A DNA stretch of 46,955 bases from Candidatus Uhrbacteria bacterium. GTDB lineage: Bacteria > Patescibacteriota > Patescibacteriia > UBA9934 > UBA11717. Position numbers and translations under genes: made by a program. This document shows, in pieces, positions 7,429 through 15,861 of the stretch. How positions within the stretch are numbered: position 1 is the stretch's first letter; each line of letters starts with the position of its first letter. Below the pieces are notes generated by a model, which ran no database searches, was not told the DNA's origin, and saw only the letters and a list, made by a program, of their open reading frames with translations. The stretch is from positions 1 through 46,955 of the forward strand of contig JABIWD010000004.1 in assembly GCA_018701105.1 (NCBI GenBank), given 5' to 3'.

Positions 7429-8376
7429 CTACTTAACAATCATCTTGCAAACGAGATTCCTCGCAATGTACCGGAATGGAAACAGTAACAGTGTCCACGG
7501 GAATATAATGAGCACTGTTGCAAGCAGGATGTTGGGATCACTGAAGAACGAGCCCGCTAGATAAATAGCTAGTGTGAAGTTCATGAATGTCATGCAGATC
7601 GACACGGTGATCCGTTCATCGCATCGCTTCCAGAACGTAACAAAGTAGCCCACGACCAATAGCACGGCCACGAACACAAAGAGGACTGCGAGTTGTATTA
7701 ATAGGGTGTTGCCGATGCCAGACATAATGGTGTCTGCCTGCTTTGCTACTACTCCCATTATCAATAGACATAGCAGAACGAGCGATGCCGGTTTGAAGTA
7801 AACTGTGACTTTGTCGAGCTTTCCGTTCGCGATGTATCGAACACCCTGAGCTAGCACGAATGGAATCACTATCACTTTGACCAAGCTCCAGAACATTGTG
7901 AGTGCGCCCACGGTTACCGCGGTACCTGCAAACGTCCCAACAACGAGAGGTATTGTAAGCGGCGCTAACAAGGAAGTGGTCAGTGTGAGTACCAATGCGA
8001 CGCTAGGCTTCCCGCCCACCACCTCTACCAAGAGTGGCGCTGTCATACCCGTTGGCATCGCTGACAAGAGCAATAGTGCGAGAGCGAATTCCGGAACGAT
8101 CAAGTTCGCGATTAGATACACCACAGTTGGCAAAACAAGAAGCATGAAGATGTTAGCGACCAGGAGCATCTTGTAATTTTTTACAGCCTTGAATACTTTC
8201 TTGGAGTCGAGCTTCAAACTCGTCAGGAAAAATATTATTTGCAAGAACAGTGTTGCAAACGGAGCGAGTAGTATCGCCTGATCAGACAACAGAAGTCCGC
8301 CGCCGAGTGCGATCACTATTAAAAACAGGTACGACTGTACCAGTTGAACAAAAAGTTGCATTAGCCTTTGCACCAT
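7429..8376 (-). CDS. Bile acid:sodium symporter (BASS/SBF)-family transporter
   Basis: About nine to ten hydrophobic helices in 315 residues, with the SBF-family pattern of a conserved first half (LQIIFFLTSLKLDSKKVF), LLSAMPTGMTAPLLVEVVGG and a later helix pair containing TFMNFTLAIYLAGSFF. Members move bile acids, pantoate or other organic anions with Na+; the substrate here is unknown. TATAAT ends eight bases before the second in-frame start (MVQRLMQ), which is chosen; the upstream TTG would sit too close to the -10 box. No SD. Terminator follows. Confidence 0.75.
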   Translation of the reverse strand: MVQRLMQLFVQLVQSYLFLIVIALGGGLLLSDQAILLAPFATLFLQIIFFLTSLKLDSKKVFKAVKNYKMLLVANIFMLLVLPTVVYLIANLIVPEFALALLLLSAMPTGMTAPLLVEVVGGKPSVALVLTLTTSLLAPLTIPLVVGTFAGTAVTVGALTMFWSLVKVIVIPFVLAQGVRYIANGKLDKVTVYFKPASLVLLCLLIMGVVAKQADTIMSGIGNTLLIQLAVLFVFVAVLLVVGYFVTFWKRCDERITVSICMTFMNFTLAIYLAGSFFSDPNILLATVLIIFPWTLLLFPFRYIARNLVCKMIVK

Positions 8377-8423
8377 GTTCAAACATTATACCAACGAATC
8401 TGCCAAGACGCATAGCAGACAGA

Positions 8424-8446
8424 CAAAAAACACCACTCTCGTGATG
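8424..8446 (-). terminator. Terminator of tRNA-Gly
   Basis: Minus strand CATCACGAGAGTGGTG followed by TTTTTTG, just past the tRNA 3' end. Confidence 0.8.
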
Positions 8447-8455
8447 CTGTCTGTC

Positions 8456-8530
8456 TGGAGCGGGAAACGAGGTTCGAACTCGCGACCTCTTCCTTGGCAA
8501 GGAAGCGCTCTACCACTGAGCTATTCCCGC
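8456..8530 (-). tRNA. tRNA-Gly (GCC), CCA encoded
   Basis: Canonical cloverleaf on the minus strand: acceptor GCGGGAA/TTCCCGC, D arm AGCTCAGTGGTAGAGC, anticodon arm CTTCC-TTGCCAA-GGAAG, T arm with GTTCGAAC, discriminator T and encoded CCA. Confidence 0.96.
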
Positions 8531-8541
8531 TCGCAAAAGTC

Positions 8542-8570
8542 ATGTTAACTAAGCTCTCGTGATTTGTCCA
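8542..8570 (-). promoter_or_regulatory. Promoter of tRNA-Gly
   Basis: Minus strand TGGACA, 17 bases, TAACAT. Confidence 0.6.
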
Positions 8571-8580
8571 GATCCCGCCC

Positions 8581-8609
8581 TCGACAAATCACCCGAATCC
8601 TGCTATATT
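8581..8609 (+). promoter_or_regulatory. Promoter of the structured RNA and tRNA-Leu
   Basis: TCGACA, 17 bases, TATATT; start expected near 8616. Confidence 0.65.
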
Positions 8610-8614
8610 CAAGC

Positions 8615-8735
8615 CTGAGCGAAGCGAAATGGATGAGATTTGCGTGAAGGCCCGAGGAGCGAAGTAAGTAGTATCTTTATACTACGTCGAGCACCGCAGG
8701 GACTGAACGCAAAGGTCGCCATTTCGCAAGCGAAG
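8615..8735 (+). ncRNA. Structured RNA of unknown class upstream of tRNA-Leu
   Basis: Three nested helices are visible: P1 GCGAAATGG (8624-8632) with CCATTTCGC (8719-8727); P2 TTTGCGT (8639-8645) with ACGCAAA (8707-8713), extended by GA/TC across a two-base bulge; P3 GTAGTAT-CTTT-ATACTAC (8668-8685). Purine-rich, single-stranded-looking segments GAAGGCCCGAGGAGCGAAG and CGAGCACCGCAGGGACTG lie between P2 and P3. It starts at its own promoter and P1 closes eleven bases before tRNA-Leu, so the two are probably cotranscribed. It has no good open frame. It does not match the SRP RNA, 6S, RNase P or riboswitch cores I know. Confidence 0.55.
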
Positions 8736-8738
8736 CCC

Positions 8739-8823
8739 GCCGCGGTGATGGAATGGTAGACATAGGGGACTTAAAATCCCCGGGCCTTTGGCCGTGCGGG
8801 TTCAATTCCCGCCCGCGGTACCA
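8739..8823 (+). tRNA. tRNA-Leu (TAA), CCA encoded
   Basis: Acceptor GCCGCGG/CCGCGGT, D arm with GAATGGTAGAC, anticodon arm GGGGA-CTTAAAA-TCCCC, long variable arm GGGCCTTTGGCC, T arm GCGGG-TTCAATT-CCCGC, A73 and encoded CCA. The long variable arm fits leucine. Confidence 0.95.
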
Positions 8824-8919
8824 CCCCGTCAAACGGGGTCACCTCCGTTTGAATGGTCCATAATTGTAAAAACGTCCGTCGAGCACCAAATCGCGTTCGA
8901 CGCGACGGTACCAAAAAGA

Positions 8920-8944
8920 CATTGAGTATTCTCGATGTTTTTTT
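8920..8944 (+). terminator. Terminator after tRNA-Leu
   Basis: CATTGAG-TATT-CTCGATG stem followed by seven T. Confidence 0.75.
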
Positions 8945-8978
8945 GTTATACTGTCCATACCATTACTAATCTCACGCT

Positions 8979-10070
8979 ATGAGCGCATTACCCGCGAATC
9001 CGTTCGCACCTGTGAATGAAGCGGTCGTGGAGCCAGATCCCACTTCGCCCGAGGGGCTACTAGGGACAAGCCGAATCGTTGAGGCTGTTATCAAAGAGGA
9101 AGATGCAGTTATCGATGTCGGTCTACGCCCACAATCGTTGGAGGAGTTCATTGGCCAAGAGAAGTTGAAGGGCAACCTTCGTATTTTTATTGATGCCGCA
9201 AAGAAACGCGGTGACGTTTTGGATCACATTCTTTTATATGGGAATCCGGGACTTGGAAAGACAACTCTCGCTCACATAATCGCGAACGAGGCTGAGTGCA
9301 ATATCAAAGTGACCTCAGGTCCGGCGCTTGAGCGTGTTGGAGATCTTGCGGCGATACTCACGAACCTCCAGGAAGGTGATGTCTTGTTCATAGACGAGAT
9401 CCATCGCATGAACAAAGCTATCGAAGAAGTGCTCTACCCTGCTATGGAAGACTGCGCACTCGACCTAGTGGTCGGGAAAGGACCAACGGCGCGCATGATC
9501 AGACTCGCACTTGAGAAGTTCACCATCATCGGTGCAACAACTCGTATGAGTTTACTGTCGTCACCGTTGCGAGATCGCTTTGGTGGTGTGCATCACCTTA
9601 CATTCTACTCACCAGAGAACATGAAGAAGATCGTCGCGCGTTCAGCTGGTATACTAGAGGTGCCGATCGATGACGTGTCACAAGAGATCATCGCGAACCG
9701 ATGTCGACGCACACCACGAATCGCAAACCGGTTGCTCAAACGTGTTCGAGACTACGCGCAGGTTAAGCATGACGGTAACATTGTGTCGGATGTAGCCGAC
9801 GCAGCACTCGAGGCGCTCGAGATTGATGCACACGGAATGGATGCGGTTGATCGTCAGATTCTCAACACCATTATCGACACATTCCAGGGCGGACCAGTCG
9901 GGCTCAACGCACTAGCCGCGGCAACAGCTCAGGAAGAGAAGACGATCGAAGACGTGTACGAGCCTTTCCTCATGCAACTCGGCTTCCTCAACAGAACGCC
10001 GCGCGGTCGCATGGCAACTGGTAAGGCGTACGACTACCTTGGAATAAAACCACCTTCAACACTACTATGA
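8979..10070 (+). CDS. ruvB: Holliday junction branch migration ATPase RuvB
   Basis: AAA+ motor that drives branch migration on RuvA-bound four-way junctions. After an unusual 45-residue N-terminal extension the family core begins at GLRPQSLEEFIGQEKLKGNL; Walker A is GNPGLGKTT (GPPGLGKTT is usual), Walker B DVLFIDEIHR, then sensor 1 GATTRMSLLSSPLRDRFG and the C-terminal winged helix ending GFLNRTPRGRMAT. A TATACT box lies 26 bases before the ATG; no SD. It is the first gene of a three-gene run with two small membrane proteins. ruvA and ruvC are not in the window. Confidence 0.97.
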   Translation: MSALPANPFAPVNEAVVEPDPTSPEGLLGTSRIVEAVIKEEDAVIDVGLRPQSLEEFIGQEKLKGNLRIFIDAAKKRGDVLDHILLYGNPGLGKTTLAHIIANEAECNIKVTSGPALERVGDLAAILTNLQEGDVLFIDEIHRMNKAIEEVLYPAMEDCALDLVVGKGPTARMIRLALEKFTIIGATTRMSLLSSPLRDRFGGVHHLTFYSPENMKKIVARSAGILEVPIDDVSQEIIANRCRRTPRIANRLLKRVRDYAQVKHDGNIVSDVADAALEALEIDAHGMDAVDRQILNTIIDTFQGGPVGLNALAAATAQEEKTIEDVYEPFLMQLGFLNRTPRGRMATGKAYDYLGIKPPSTLL

Positions 10071-10309
10071 TCCCAGTCAGCATTCTCCTAATTGTATTCG
10101 TCGCGTTCATGCTCATGGTTTTGTTGTACACCTTTTTCAACGTGTACCACATGATCCGATTCGGAGAAGCTCGATTAAGAACGGTTCTCATTGTAGTTGT
10201 ATATCTACTCTGTCTCGCAAGCATCCTAGGATGGTCCGCGTACCTGATTGCGCAAGCTGATTGGTCCGCATCGATTCAAATTATTCCAGACACCCCTCTC
10301 CTTCCTTAA
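10067..10309 (+). CDS. Small two-helix membrane protein, 80 aa
   Basis: Its ATG overlaps the ruvB stop (ATGA), so it is translationally coupled. Two hydrophobic segments (ILLIVFVAFMLMVLLYTFF and LIVVVYLLCLASILGWSAYL) flank a short basic loop (MIRFGEARLR). The shape recurs in Patescibacteria next to ruvB-like or cell-envelope genes, but I cannot name a family. No SD. Confidence 0.65.
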   Translation: MIPVSILLIVFVAFMLMVLLYTFFNVYHMIRFGEARLRTVLIVVVYLLCLASILGWSAYLIAQADWSASIQIIPDTPLLP

Positions 10310-10310
10310 T

Positions 10311-10877
10311 ATGTTGCACATATCACATCTACCAAACAGCAGACCAGGAGAGAAAACCGTCCTGTTCCTTCGACGACACTGGGTCGGCGTGTTCAAGCTT
10401 GTAGCAATTACGCTCGCAGCTGCAGCCGCTCCGATCATAGTCCAGTTCATGCTGAGCTACGTAGCACCAGGAGTCCTTGCGGCTCCCGCGACGGATGCAA
10501 TCTCGGCAGTCTTCCTTTCAATATACTATTTGTCGATCATCACGTTCTTCTTCCAAGAGTTCATAGATTACTACCTGGACACATGGATAGTCACAACGGA
10601 ACGGATCATCAACATCGAACAACACGGACTCTTCCAAAGAGTCGCCTCAGAGATGCACCTCCCTTCCGTGCAAGACTCGTCAGCTGAAATCAAAGGCGCA
10701 CTACACACATTTCTAGATTACGGCGACGTGTTCATACAAAGCGCCGGTGAGGCAAAACGATTCCACTTCAAAAACGTAGCGCATCCGGAACGTGTGCGAG
10801 TTACGATTCTGAGATTGGCCGAGAACGATCGGATACGAGAGGAGCATAGGCCACCGTCACATATTATCGGAAACTAA
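10311..10877 (+). CDS. Membrane protein with bacterial PH-like domain, 188 aa
   Basis: Two hydrophobic segments in the first 100 residues (VFKLVAITLAAAAAPIIVQF and FLSIYYLSIITFFF) precede a DUF304/bPH2-like module: YLDTWIVTTERIINIEQHGL, then LPSVQDSSAEIKG and a closing FHFKNVAHPERV. This order resembles YdbS-type membrane PH proteins, whose role is poorly known. It begins one base after the preceding stop (TAATATG junction) with no SD, and ends at a strong terminator. Confidence 0.72.
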   Translation: MLHISHLPNSRPGEKTVLFLRRHWVGVFKLVAITLAAAAAPIIVQFMLSYVAPGVLAAPATDAISAVFLSIYYLSIITFFFQEFIDYYLDTWIVTTERIINIEQHGLFQRVASEMHLPSVQDSSAEIKGALHTFLDYGDVFIQSAGEAKRFHFKNVAHPERVRVTILRLAENDRIREEHRPPSHIIGN

Positions 10878-10878
10878 A

Positions 10879-10915
10879 ACGACCCAGCTCCTCACGAGGG
10901 GCGGGGTCGTTTTTT
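10879..10915. terminator. Terminator between convergent operons
   Basis: AACGACCC ... GGGTCGTT stem around AGCTCCTCACGAGGGGC, with A- and T-runs on the two sides, so it can act in both directions. Confidence 0.85.
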
Positions 10916-11949
10916 TATTTCCAACTATGCGAGTTCCATGCCCAGTAACTTAGTTTCTTCACGTTATCAAAACTCTCACCACGCGAATCTGATCCAAATA
11001 CGACAACGATAAGCTCTTTCTCCTCGGCGTCCTTTGATGGTCGCAACATTTCCACCACGTTCCATCGCGACTCGTGTAAATAACCTGTCTTCCCCGCCAT
11101 CACCCACACGTCATCGTACTGAGGTTTGTATAACATCCAATTTGTCGTCGTTATCTGACGATCTTCTCCGTCCGATCCTGCTATCGACATCCGCACGGTC
11201 TGCGTTGTCTCGCGGACGAGCTCGTTACCCGTGAAAACGTGACGTGCCATCTCAGCTACCTCACGTGCAGTCGACACGTTCTCGATCTCAATACCTGTTG
11301 GGTCGACTAGTATCGTACGCCGCAACCCCATCATGCGTACTCGATCATTCATGTAACCGATGAACGATGGACCCGAGACTCCTAGCGACCGAGAGATCGC
11401 ATTCGCCGCGTTGTTCGCAGATCCTACAAGTGTCGCAGAGAGAAGATCACTGACTTTAAAGCTTGTCCCGTCCTCAACCCACAACCTTGCTCCGCCAACA
11501 TTATCCTCGTCTCTCACTGCCCACTGTTTTTCAAAATTATTCGTTTGCTTTGTAATGACATCTGTTGTTACGAGTTTGGTAATACTCGCAATCGGCCATT
11601 CCTGATCTGCCTTATTAGCACCAAGTATCTTCCCCGAGTTTTTGTCGACGATGATCCACGCCTCAGCGTCGATCAATGGCTGATCTACGTTCGATCGCAC
11701 AGGAGGCTCAACGGCAGGGGCATAACTCGCAAGCTCCGGCATAGATCGCCAGCCATATTGTCGCGCCCAATCCTCGAAGTTGATCAGGAACCCAGACGCC
11801 GATCCTAAAATCGCATCACCATTAACATCAAACGCCGCCTGGAGATCTGTACGCACATCATAAACCCGCTGCAACCGATCCGGCATTGCAAAAGCCGTGC
11901 TCGGCGCGAGCATTAGCAGTATCGCAAAAGTTGATGCTAAGTATTTCAT
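10915..11949 (-). CDS. D-alanyl-D-alanine carboxypeptidase, peptidase S11
   Basis: Secreted penicillin-binding-type enzyme that trims peptidoglycan stem peptides. The signal peptide is MKYLASTFAILLMLAPSTAF. The three S11 motifs are in order: SxxK in ASITKLVT, SxN in SANNAAN, and KTG in AGKTGYLHESRWN. A spacer of about 75 residues precedes the catalytic domain. There is no obvious C-terminal amphipathic anchor of DacA type. Its ATG overlaps the stop of the Tat lipoprotein gene, so the two are coupled. No SD. Confidence 0.92.
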   Translation of the reverse strand: MKYLASTFAILLMLAPSTAFAMPDRLQRVYDVRTDLQAAFDVNGDAILGSASGFLINFEDWARQYGWRSMPELASYAPAVEPPVRSNVDQPLIDAEAWIIVDKNSGKILGANKADQEWPIASITKLVTTDVITKQTNNFEKQWAVRDEDNVGGARLWVEDGTSFKVSDLLSATLVGSANNAANAISRSLGVSGPSFIGYMNDRVRMMGLRRTILVDPTGIEIENVSTAREVAEMARHVFTGNELVRETTQTVRMSIAGSDGEDRQITTTNWMLYKPQYDDVWVMAGKTGYLHESRWNVVEMLRPSKDAEEKELIVVVFGSDSRGESFDNVKKLSYWAWNSHSWK

Positions 11950-12767
11950 CGTTTAGCAAGCTGTTCGTAACCTGGCCCACCCGGGTCTACAATGCCAAGG
12001 GTTCCTAGATCAGCATATGTCTCAAGTCGCACATGCAAATCCTCCCAGGTTTCGCTGGTGCCGATCTCGTCAATCACTCGCAGTAAAATATATGTGTTCA
12101 CCCCCGTCTCACCCGTACCCGTGTCTGCAATGATCGGCTGCTTAGAATCGTACAGTTCTGGAATCATCTGCGCACCATGACATCCACCGAGCAACAGAAT
12201 TGTATGCTCGTTCATCTTGTCTTTAGCAAGCTCATACAATCTCGCCATATCACCCTCATGGCCTCGAAGTTGAATCATTGCAAAATGTTCATCTCCAATG
12301 CGTTTCTGTAAATCTTCATTACCCCAGTCTTCGGAGTTCGCGATCACGATCGGCACACGTTGGTTTTCTTCCATGCCTTCAATAAGCTGCACTTCACCTT
12401 GACCGCCTTCTACTGGAACATTCTGGCCCTCATCCAGACCTCGATCCATTGGGTTCGCACTCACAATGGCTCTATTCAAAACTCCACGCTTATCAAACTT
12501 GAATTTTTTATCTTCAGGTCTTCCATCGCTACGAACCTTCAAGGTGTCCATAACTCCGATCTCCTCCGCTTCGTTAGCAGTGATAACCAACACACCTCCC
12601 GACAAATCTCGAAAGTTCTCAATATCCGCCGGCTCTACATACTCTTTCTCCTCCCGCCCTTCTCGACCCTCTGGAGTTGGCTCAACAGCACAACCCTCAC
12701 CAAGCACTACGGCCCCTGCGGCGGCGGCTACTCCCTTTAAAAATTCTCGTCTAGATGGATTTCTCAT
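11946..12767 (-). CDS. Tat-exported lipoprotein of unknown function
   Basis: The N-terminus MRNPSRREFLKGVAAAAG holds a textbook twin-arginine motif (SRREFLK) and ends at the lipobox LGEGC, so the product should be exported folded and lipid-anchored. The mature part (about 250 residues) is acidic. It contains HTILLLGGCHGAQMI and IIADTGTGETG, which recall a cysteine/histidine active-site region of caspase-like folds, but that is only a resemblance. TATACT ends eight bases before the ATG and there is no SD. It overlaps the downstream carboxypeptidase gene, hinting at a joint wall role. Confidence 0.75.
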   Translation of the reverse strand: MRNPSRREFLKGVAAAAGAVVLGEGCAVEPTPEGREGREEKEYVEPADIENFRDLSGGVLVITANEAEEIGVMDTLKVRSDGRPEDKKFKFDKRGVLNRAIVSANPMDRGLDEGQNVPVEGGQGEVQLIEGMEENQRVPIVIANSEDWGNEDLQKRIGDEHFAMIQLRGHEGDMARLYELAKDKMNEHTILLLGGCHGAQMIPELYDSKQPIIADTGTGETGVNTYILLRVIDEIGTSETWEDLHVRLETYADLGTLGIVDPGGPGYEQLAKR

Positions 12768-12783
12768 ATGAAAACAGTATATC

Positions 12784-12808
12784 AAAAAAACCGAGGTCTC
12801 CCTCGGTT
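12784..12808 (-). terminator. Terminator of the SpoIID-domain gene
   Basis: AAACCGAGG-GAGA-CCTCGGTTTTTTT on the minus strand, immediately upstream of the -10 box of the next gene. Confidence 0.85.
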
Positions 12809-14896
12809 TTACCAACGCTTGATTAATTCTACGCCTGTATAAAAGTATTTAAGTATCTCGTCGTAAGTCGATCCATCATCGGCCATACAAAGCGCTCCGC
12901 CAGCCGACAAACCAACTCCGTGTCCCCACTTCACACGCCCAACCTCACATGGAACGCTAACTGACTGCGCGTACGGAACCTCTCGTCCCCAAACGCTCTT
13001 CCATGATCGTGTTCGTCCGTCTGACCGTGAGAAGTATGCCGCGATGATAGTCTCGCCATCATACTGAACCGTCTGCCCGGCAGTGTCGATCACTGCCTTC
13101 ACAACATTTGGTCGGCGAGTCTCCGCACCGTATCCGTGATACACCTGGTCGTACGTACTCGACCGCATGTCGATAAACTCACCCGCGTACTTTGTCTTCG
13201 TCTCCCACGCGTAAGTCGCGTATGTCCGTGCCGACGTATACAAAGTCTTGTGATATTCCTCCGGTGCGTAATCGCTAGTCTCATCTATGCCTCGCAAGTA
13301 CTTCTCCATCGGTAACTCGTTGATCAACCATGTTCGATCTTTCACTCCATTGAACCGAACTTCTAATGTGTCTCGGAAAGTATTGTCGTTCAAAGATGTA
13401 TTCCACGACCGCACATCATCACGACTCGATATCGTGAAGATCGTATCTTCGTTCTTACCCTCAAACCGCAGGAACGAATCCGCAACATGTAAAATATCTC
13501 CTGATTTGAAAACGTACTTTGATCCATTGAAGTTAACCTCCATCACCTGCCCCGCCGGAATCACGAATCGCTCGTACCCAACATCGGACTCTACAACCGT
13601 CACATCGGTGTTCGCAGTAAAGATCGCCGCTGCGTCCAAGATCTCGATCCCAACTCGCACGCGAGGCTCCTCAATCTTCACACCTTCGCGGTAAACCGTC
13701 TGCGTGAGTGGCGCAACTTTCTTTGGTGAGTCTAATATCTCCGCTGCATTACTCGTAACATTCACCGGAATCTCGACAATCGCATCGGGAATCACCACTC
13801 CATCGGCAACCAGTTGAAACGCTGCAGTATACGACCCTGTTTGGTGAGGTGCACGGAAAGTGAAGTCAATCCGCTCAACGAGGCCAGGTGTTACGACCTT
13901 CCCCGCTGAAGTCTTTGCAACGCTGTTCGATGCCCACGAAGGATGATAGTACGAGATCTCTGTGTTAGCCGCAGCCAATGCTGACGTAACAGGCGTCAAT
14001 TCGTATGCGCTCCAAGCTTCCGTCCCCGAATTCTTGAAACTCGCACGAAGTGAAACCTCCTCATTCGCCCTAACAGTTACCTGCTTAGCGCTCTTCATCA
14101 GTAAAAATCCATCATATCCCGTAGGGACGCCCTTCTGCGCGTCCGCACTAGCATTGCTGGAATCGCTAGCATCATCAGAATCATCTAGAGCGGGCGCGGA
14201 TAACGGCGCCCCTACATTGGAATTTGCGCTAACTACAGTCACATTTACCGCTACCGACCCTCCAACCCACGAAACATCCTCCGCAGAAACTCGGAAATAC
14301 TCAGTTATCTCGCCCTCATACCCTGGTGGGCCAAAAACAAAAAGTTCCACCGTACCAGTTTGGCCAGGTGCAACGGATGATTCCATTAATGTTCCTACTT
14401 GATGATCCGACCGCCACTTTGGACCGCGGAGTGGGCTTACATGATACTTGGGCTCATATGTATATGCCGAGATGTAGTTTGCGCCGTCTCGATACCAAGT
14501 CTCACTCCCCGTGTTCTTTACTTTAATCCGAACCGCCTTCGCCTCCCCGTTACCTACCGTGACATGACTTGGCTCCGTACTTACAACCAAACCGTCATAC
14601 CCTGCTCGCGCGTGAGCAGTTGGTATCCCTAGCATTGCATTCGTTACGCTCGCCACGTTGAACGAAACTGGAACGTTCTGTGCCTCCATCGACACGTTTA
14701 ATGTTGATTCAAAGAATGACAATGCAAGGGACATGGCTACCAAAAGAAAAAACGCGGCAAGAACATGAGAAACCAACTCCCAACGGTCAGTCAGGATATC
14801 TTTCATATTCTTGTCACGCTTCATCTCAAAGTTCGCAACATGATGTTCATGTGCGCGCTTGATAGTTTCGTGAAGGTTACGGTCTTCAAACATCAT
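12809..14896 (-). CDS. Membrane-anchored SpoIID/LytB-domain protein with NBR1-like repeats, 695 aa
   Basis: A cytoplasmic N-terminus of about 40 residues and one membrane helix (SHVLAAFFLLVAMSLALSFF) are followed by two Ig-like modules with the NBR1/FW-type signature (VKNTGSETWYRDG near residue 130; FKNSGTEAWSAYEL near 290). The C-terminal third is a SpoIID domain: INELPMEKYLRGIDE, SARTYATYA, ISAYFSRS-like AAYFSRSDGRT and VKWGHGVGLSAGGA. SpoIID enzymes are lytic transglycosylases acting on denuded glycan. Promoter TTGACA-17-TATTGT lies about 30 bases upstream; no SD is seen. Confidence 0.87.
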   Translation of the reverse strand: MMFEDRNLHETIKRAHEHHVANFEMKRDKNMKDILTDRWELVSHVLAAFFLLVAMSLALSFFESTLNVSMEAQNVPVSFNVASVTNAMLGIPTAHARAGYDGLVVSTEPSHVTVGNGEAKAVRIKVKNTGSETWYRDGANYISAYTYEPKYHVSPLRGPKWRSDHQVGTLMESSVAPGQTGTVELFVFGPPGYEGEITEYFRVSAEDVSWVGGSVAVNVTVVSANSNVGAPLSAPALDDSDDASDSSNASADAQKGVPTGYDGFLLMKSAKQVTVRANEEVSLRASFKNSGTEAWSAYELTPVTSALAAANTEISYYHPSWASNSVAKTSAGKVVTPGLVERIDFTFRAPHQTGSYTAAFQLVADGVVIPDAIVEIPVNVTSNAAEILDSPKKVAPLTQTVYREGVKIEEPRVRVGIEILDAAAIFTANTDVTVVESDVGYERFVIPAGQVMEVNFNGSKYVFKSGDILHVADSFLRFEGKNEDTIFTISSRDDVRSWNTSLNDNTFRDTLEVRFNGVKDRTWLINELPMEKYLRGIDETSDYAPEEYHKTLYTSARTYATYAWETKTKYAGEFIDMRSSTYDQVYHGYGAETRRPNVVKAVIDTAGQTVQYDGETIIAAYFSRSDGRTRSWKSVWGREVPYAQSVSVPCEVGRVKWGHGVGLSAGGALCMADDGSTYDEILKYFYTGVELIKRW

Positions 14897-14927
14897 TTGT
14901 ACTATGATCTATCATCGCGGTATACAC

Positions 14928-14956
14928 ACAATAACACGAAAAAACCCGTTTGTCAA
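14928..14956 (-). promoter_or_regulatory. Promoter of the SpoIID-domain gene
   Basis: Minus strand TTGACA, 17 bases, TATTGT. Confidence 0.65.
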
Positions 14957-14994
14957 GTTGTGAATACATTGCGTGTTCACCATTTTAATAAAAA

Positions 14995-15021
14995 CACCCC
15001 AACGCAGTTCGCGCCGGGGCT
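14995..15021 (-). terminator. Terminator of the 227-aa orphan gene
   Basis: CCCCGGCGCGAACTGCGTTGGGG on the minus strand followed by TGTTTTTATT. Confidence 0.75.
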
Positions 15022-15065
15022 GTCGTAATGAGTCGCTCACTTGCGATTGCCGCACTCCGCTGCTC

Positions 15066-15749
15066 TTACAGCTTATTCGCGTGCTCAAAGACGCTCCACC
15101 AAGTAGCGTTATGAGCTTCGCCGTACTGCAGAGACTTTGCCAACGCCTCCAGCACTCGATCGCACTCCTTGACGTAGTCGAGAGCGCTGAACTTCAGGCA
15201 CTGGCCGTCGTGATCGAATACCGCCAGTTTGTTACCTTTGCCCTTGTAGCCGTCCCTGAGAAAGAGTCGCCACCCGTTGTAGTCCGATCTCTTCCCGAAG
15301 AAGCCATGAACCGGTGCCTCAAACAGGATGGTCTCAAACTCCTGAGGCTGAACCGAGTCAATCAGCACCCGCGTTCTTCCATCTTCTTGCGAGTAGATGT
15401 AGAACTTGAGATTCCTCTCTTTCCAAACCTCCAATGCACTCGCGCTGATGATCGCGCTGATCATCGCAACACAGATCGGGATTATCACCACGACCGATGT
15501 CATGCAAGCCGGCATGCCCATGAACGTAACCGACCCAGCTGCATACAAAGCAGCCAACAGCAAGTAACCGGTACCTGCACCGCCTGTAGCGAATGCAACG
15601 ATCACACATGCCCACTTGAACAGGTCCCAGATCGCTTCACCGGGCCACCACTTCGGCGCGGAAAACCCATCAAGCACCATTCTCTCGAGCCGTAGCCACA
15701 GAACCCCCGGATGCCTCAACTGATACCAGAACCCGTAATGCCAGCCCAT
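15066..15749 (-). CDS. Orphan membrane protein, 227 aa
   Basis: An N-terminal WHYGFWYQLRHPGVLWLRLE segment precedes two to three hydrophobic helices (WACVIVAFATGGAGTGYLLL; MTSVVVIIPICVAMISAIIS) and then a soluble C-terminal half of about 115 residues rich in aromatic and charged residues (KFYIYSQEDGRTRVLID; NGWRLFLRDGYKGKG), which looks like a small beta domain. The start is chosen because GGAGGT lies four bases before this ATG. Its own TTGACG promoter and terminator surround it, and codon use is GC-richer than the neighbours. No family recognised; SD-led cassette class. Confidence 0.7.
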   Translation of the reverse strand: MGWHYGFWYQLRHPGVLWLRLERMVLDGFSAPKWWPGEAIWDLFKWACVIVAFATGGAGTGYLLLAALYAAGSVTFMGMPACMTSVVVIIPICVAMISAIISASALEVWKERNLKFYIYSQEDGRTRVLIDSVQPQEFETILFEAPVHGFFGKRSDYNGWRLFLRDGYKGKGNKLAVFDHDGQCLKFSALDYVKECDRVLEALAKSLQYGEAHNATWWSVFEHANKL

Positions 15750-15792
15750 TTGGACCTCCACATCGCCATATTTCCTCTCGGCGAACACAATA

Positions 15793-15821
15793 GTAGTACC
15801 AACTTTTTGCGCAAACGTCAA
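15793..15821 (-). promoter_or_regulatory. Promoter of the 227-aa orphan gene
   Basis: Minus strand TTGACG, 17 bases, TACTAC (TACTAT is three bases further on). Confidence 0.55.
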
Positions 15822-15861
15822 TCCAAAATAAAAACCCGCCGGGCACCTATCCAGGCACCAT

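Noticed and set aside
8615..8735. SRP (4.5S) RNA or 6S RNA
   Set aside because: The conserved SRP tetraloop region and the large central bubble of 6S RNA are not seen.
14973..15695. 240-codon plus-strand frame opposite the 227-aa orphan gene
   Set aside because: No start signal, shadow-like composition, and the minus gene has promoter, SD and terminator.
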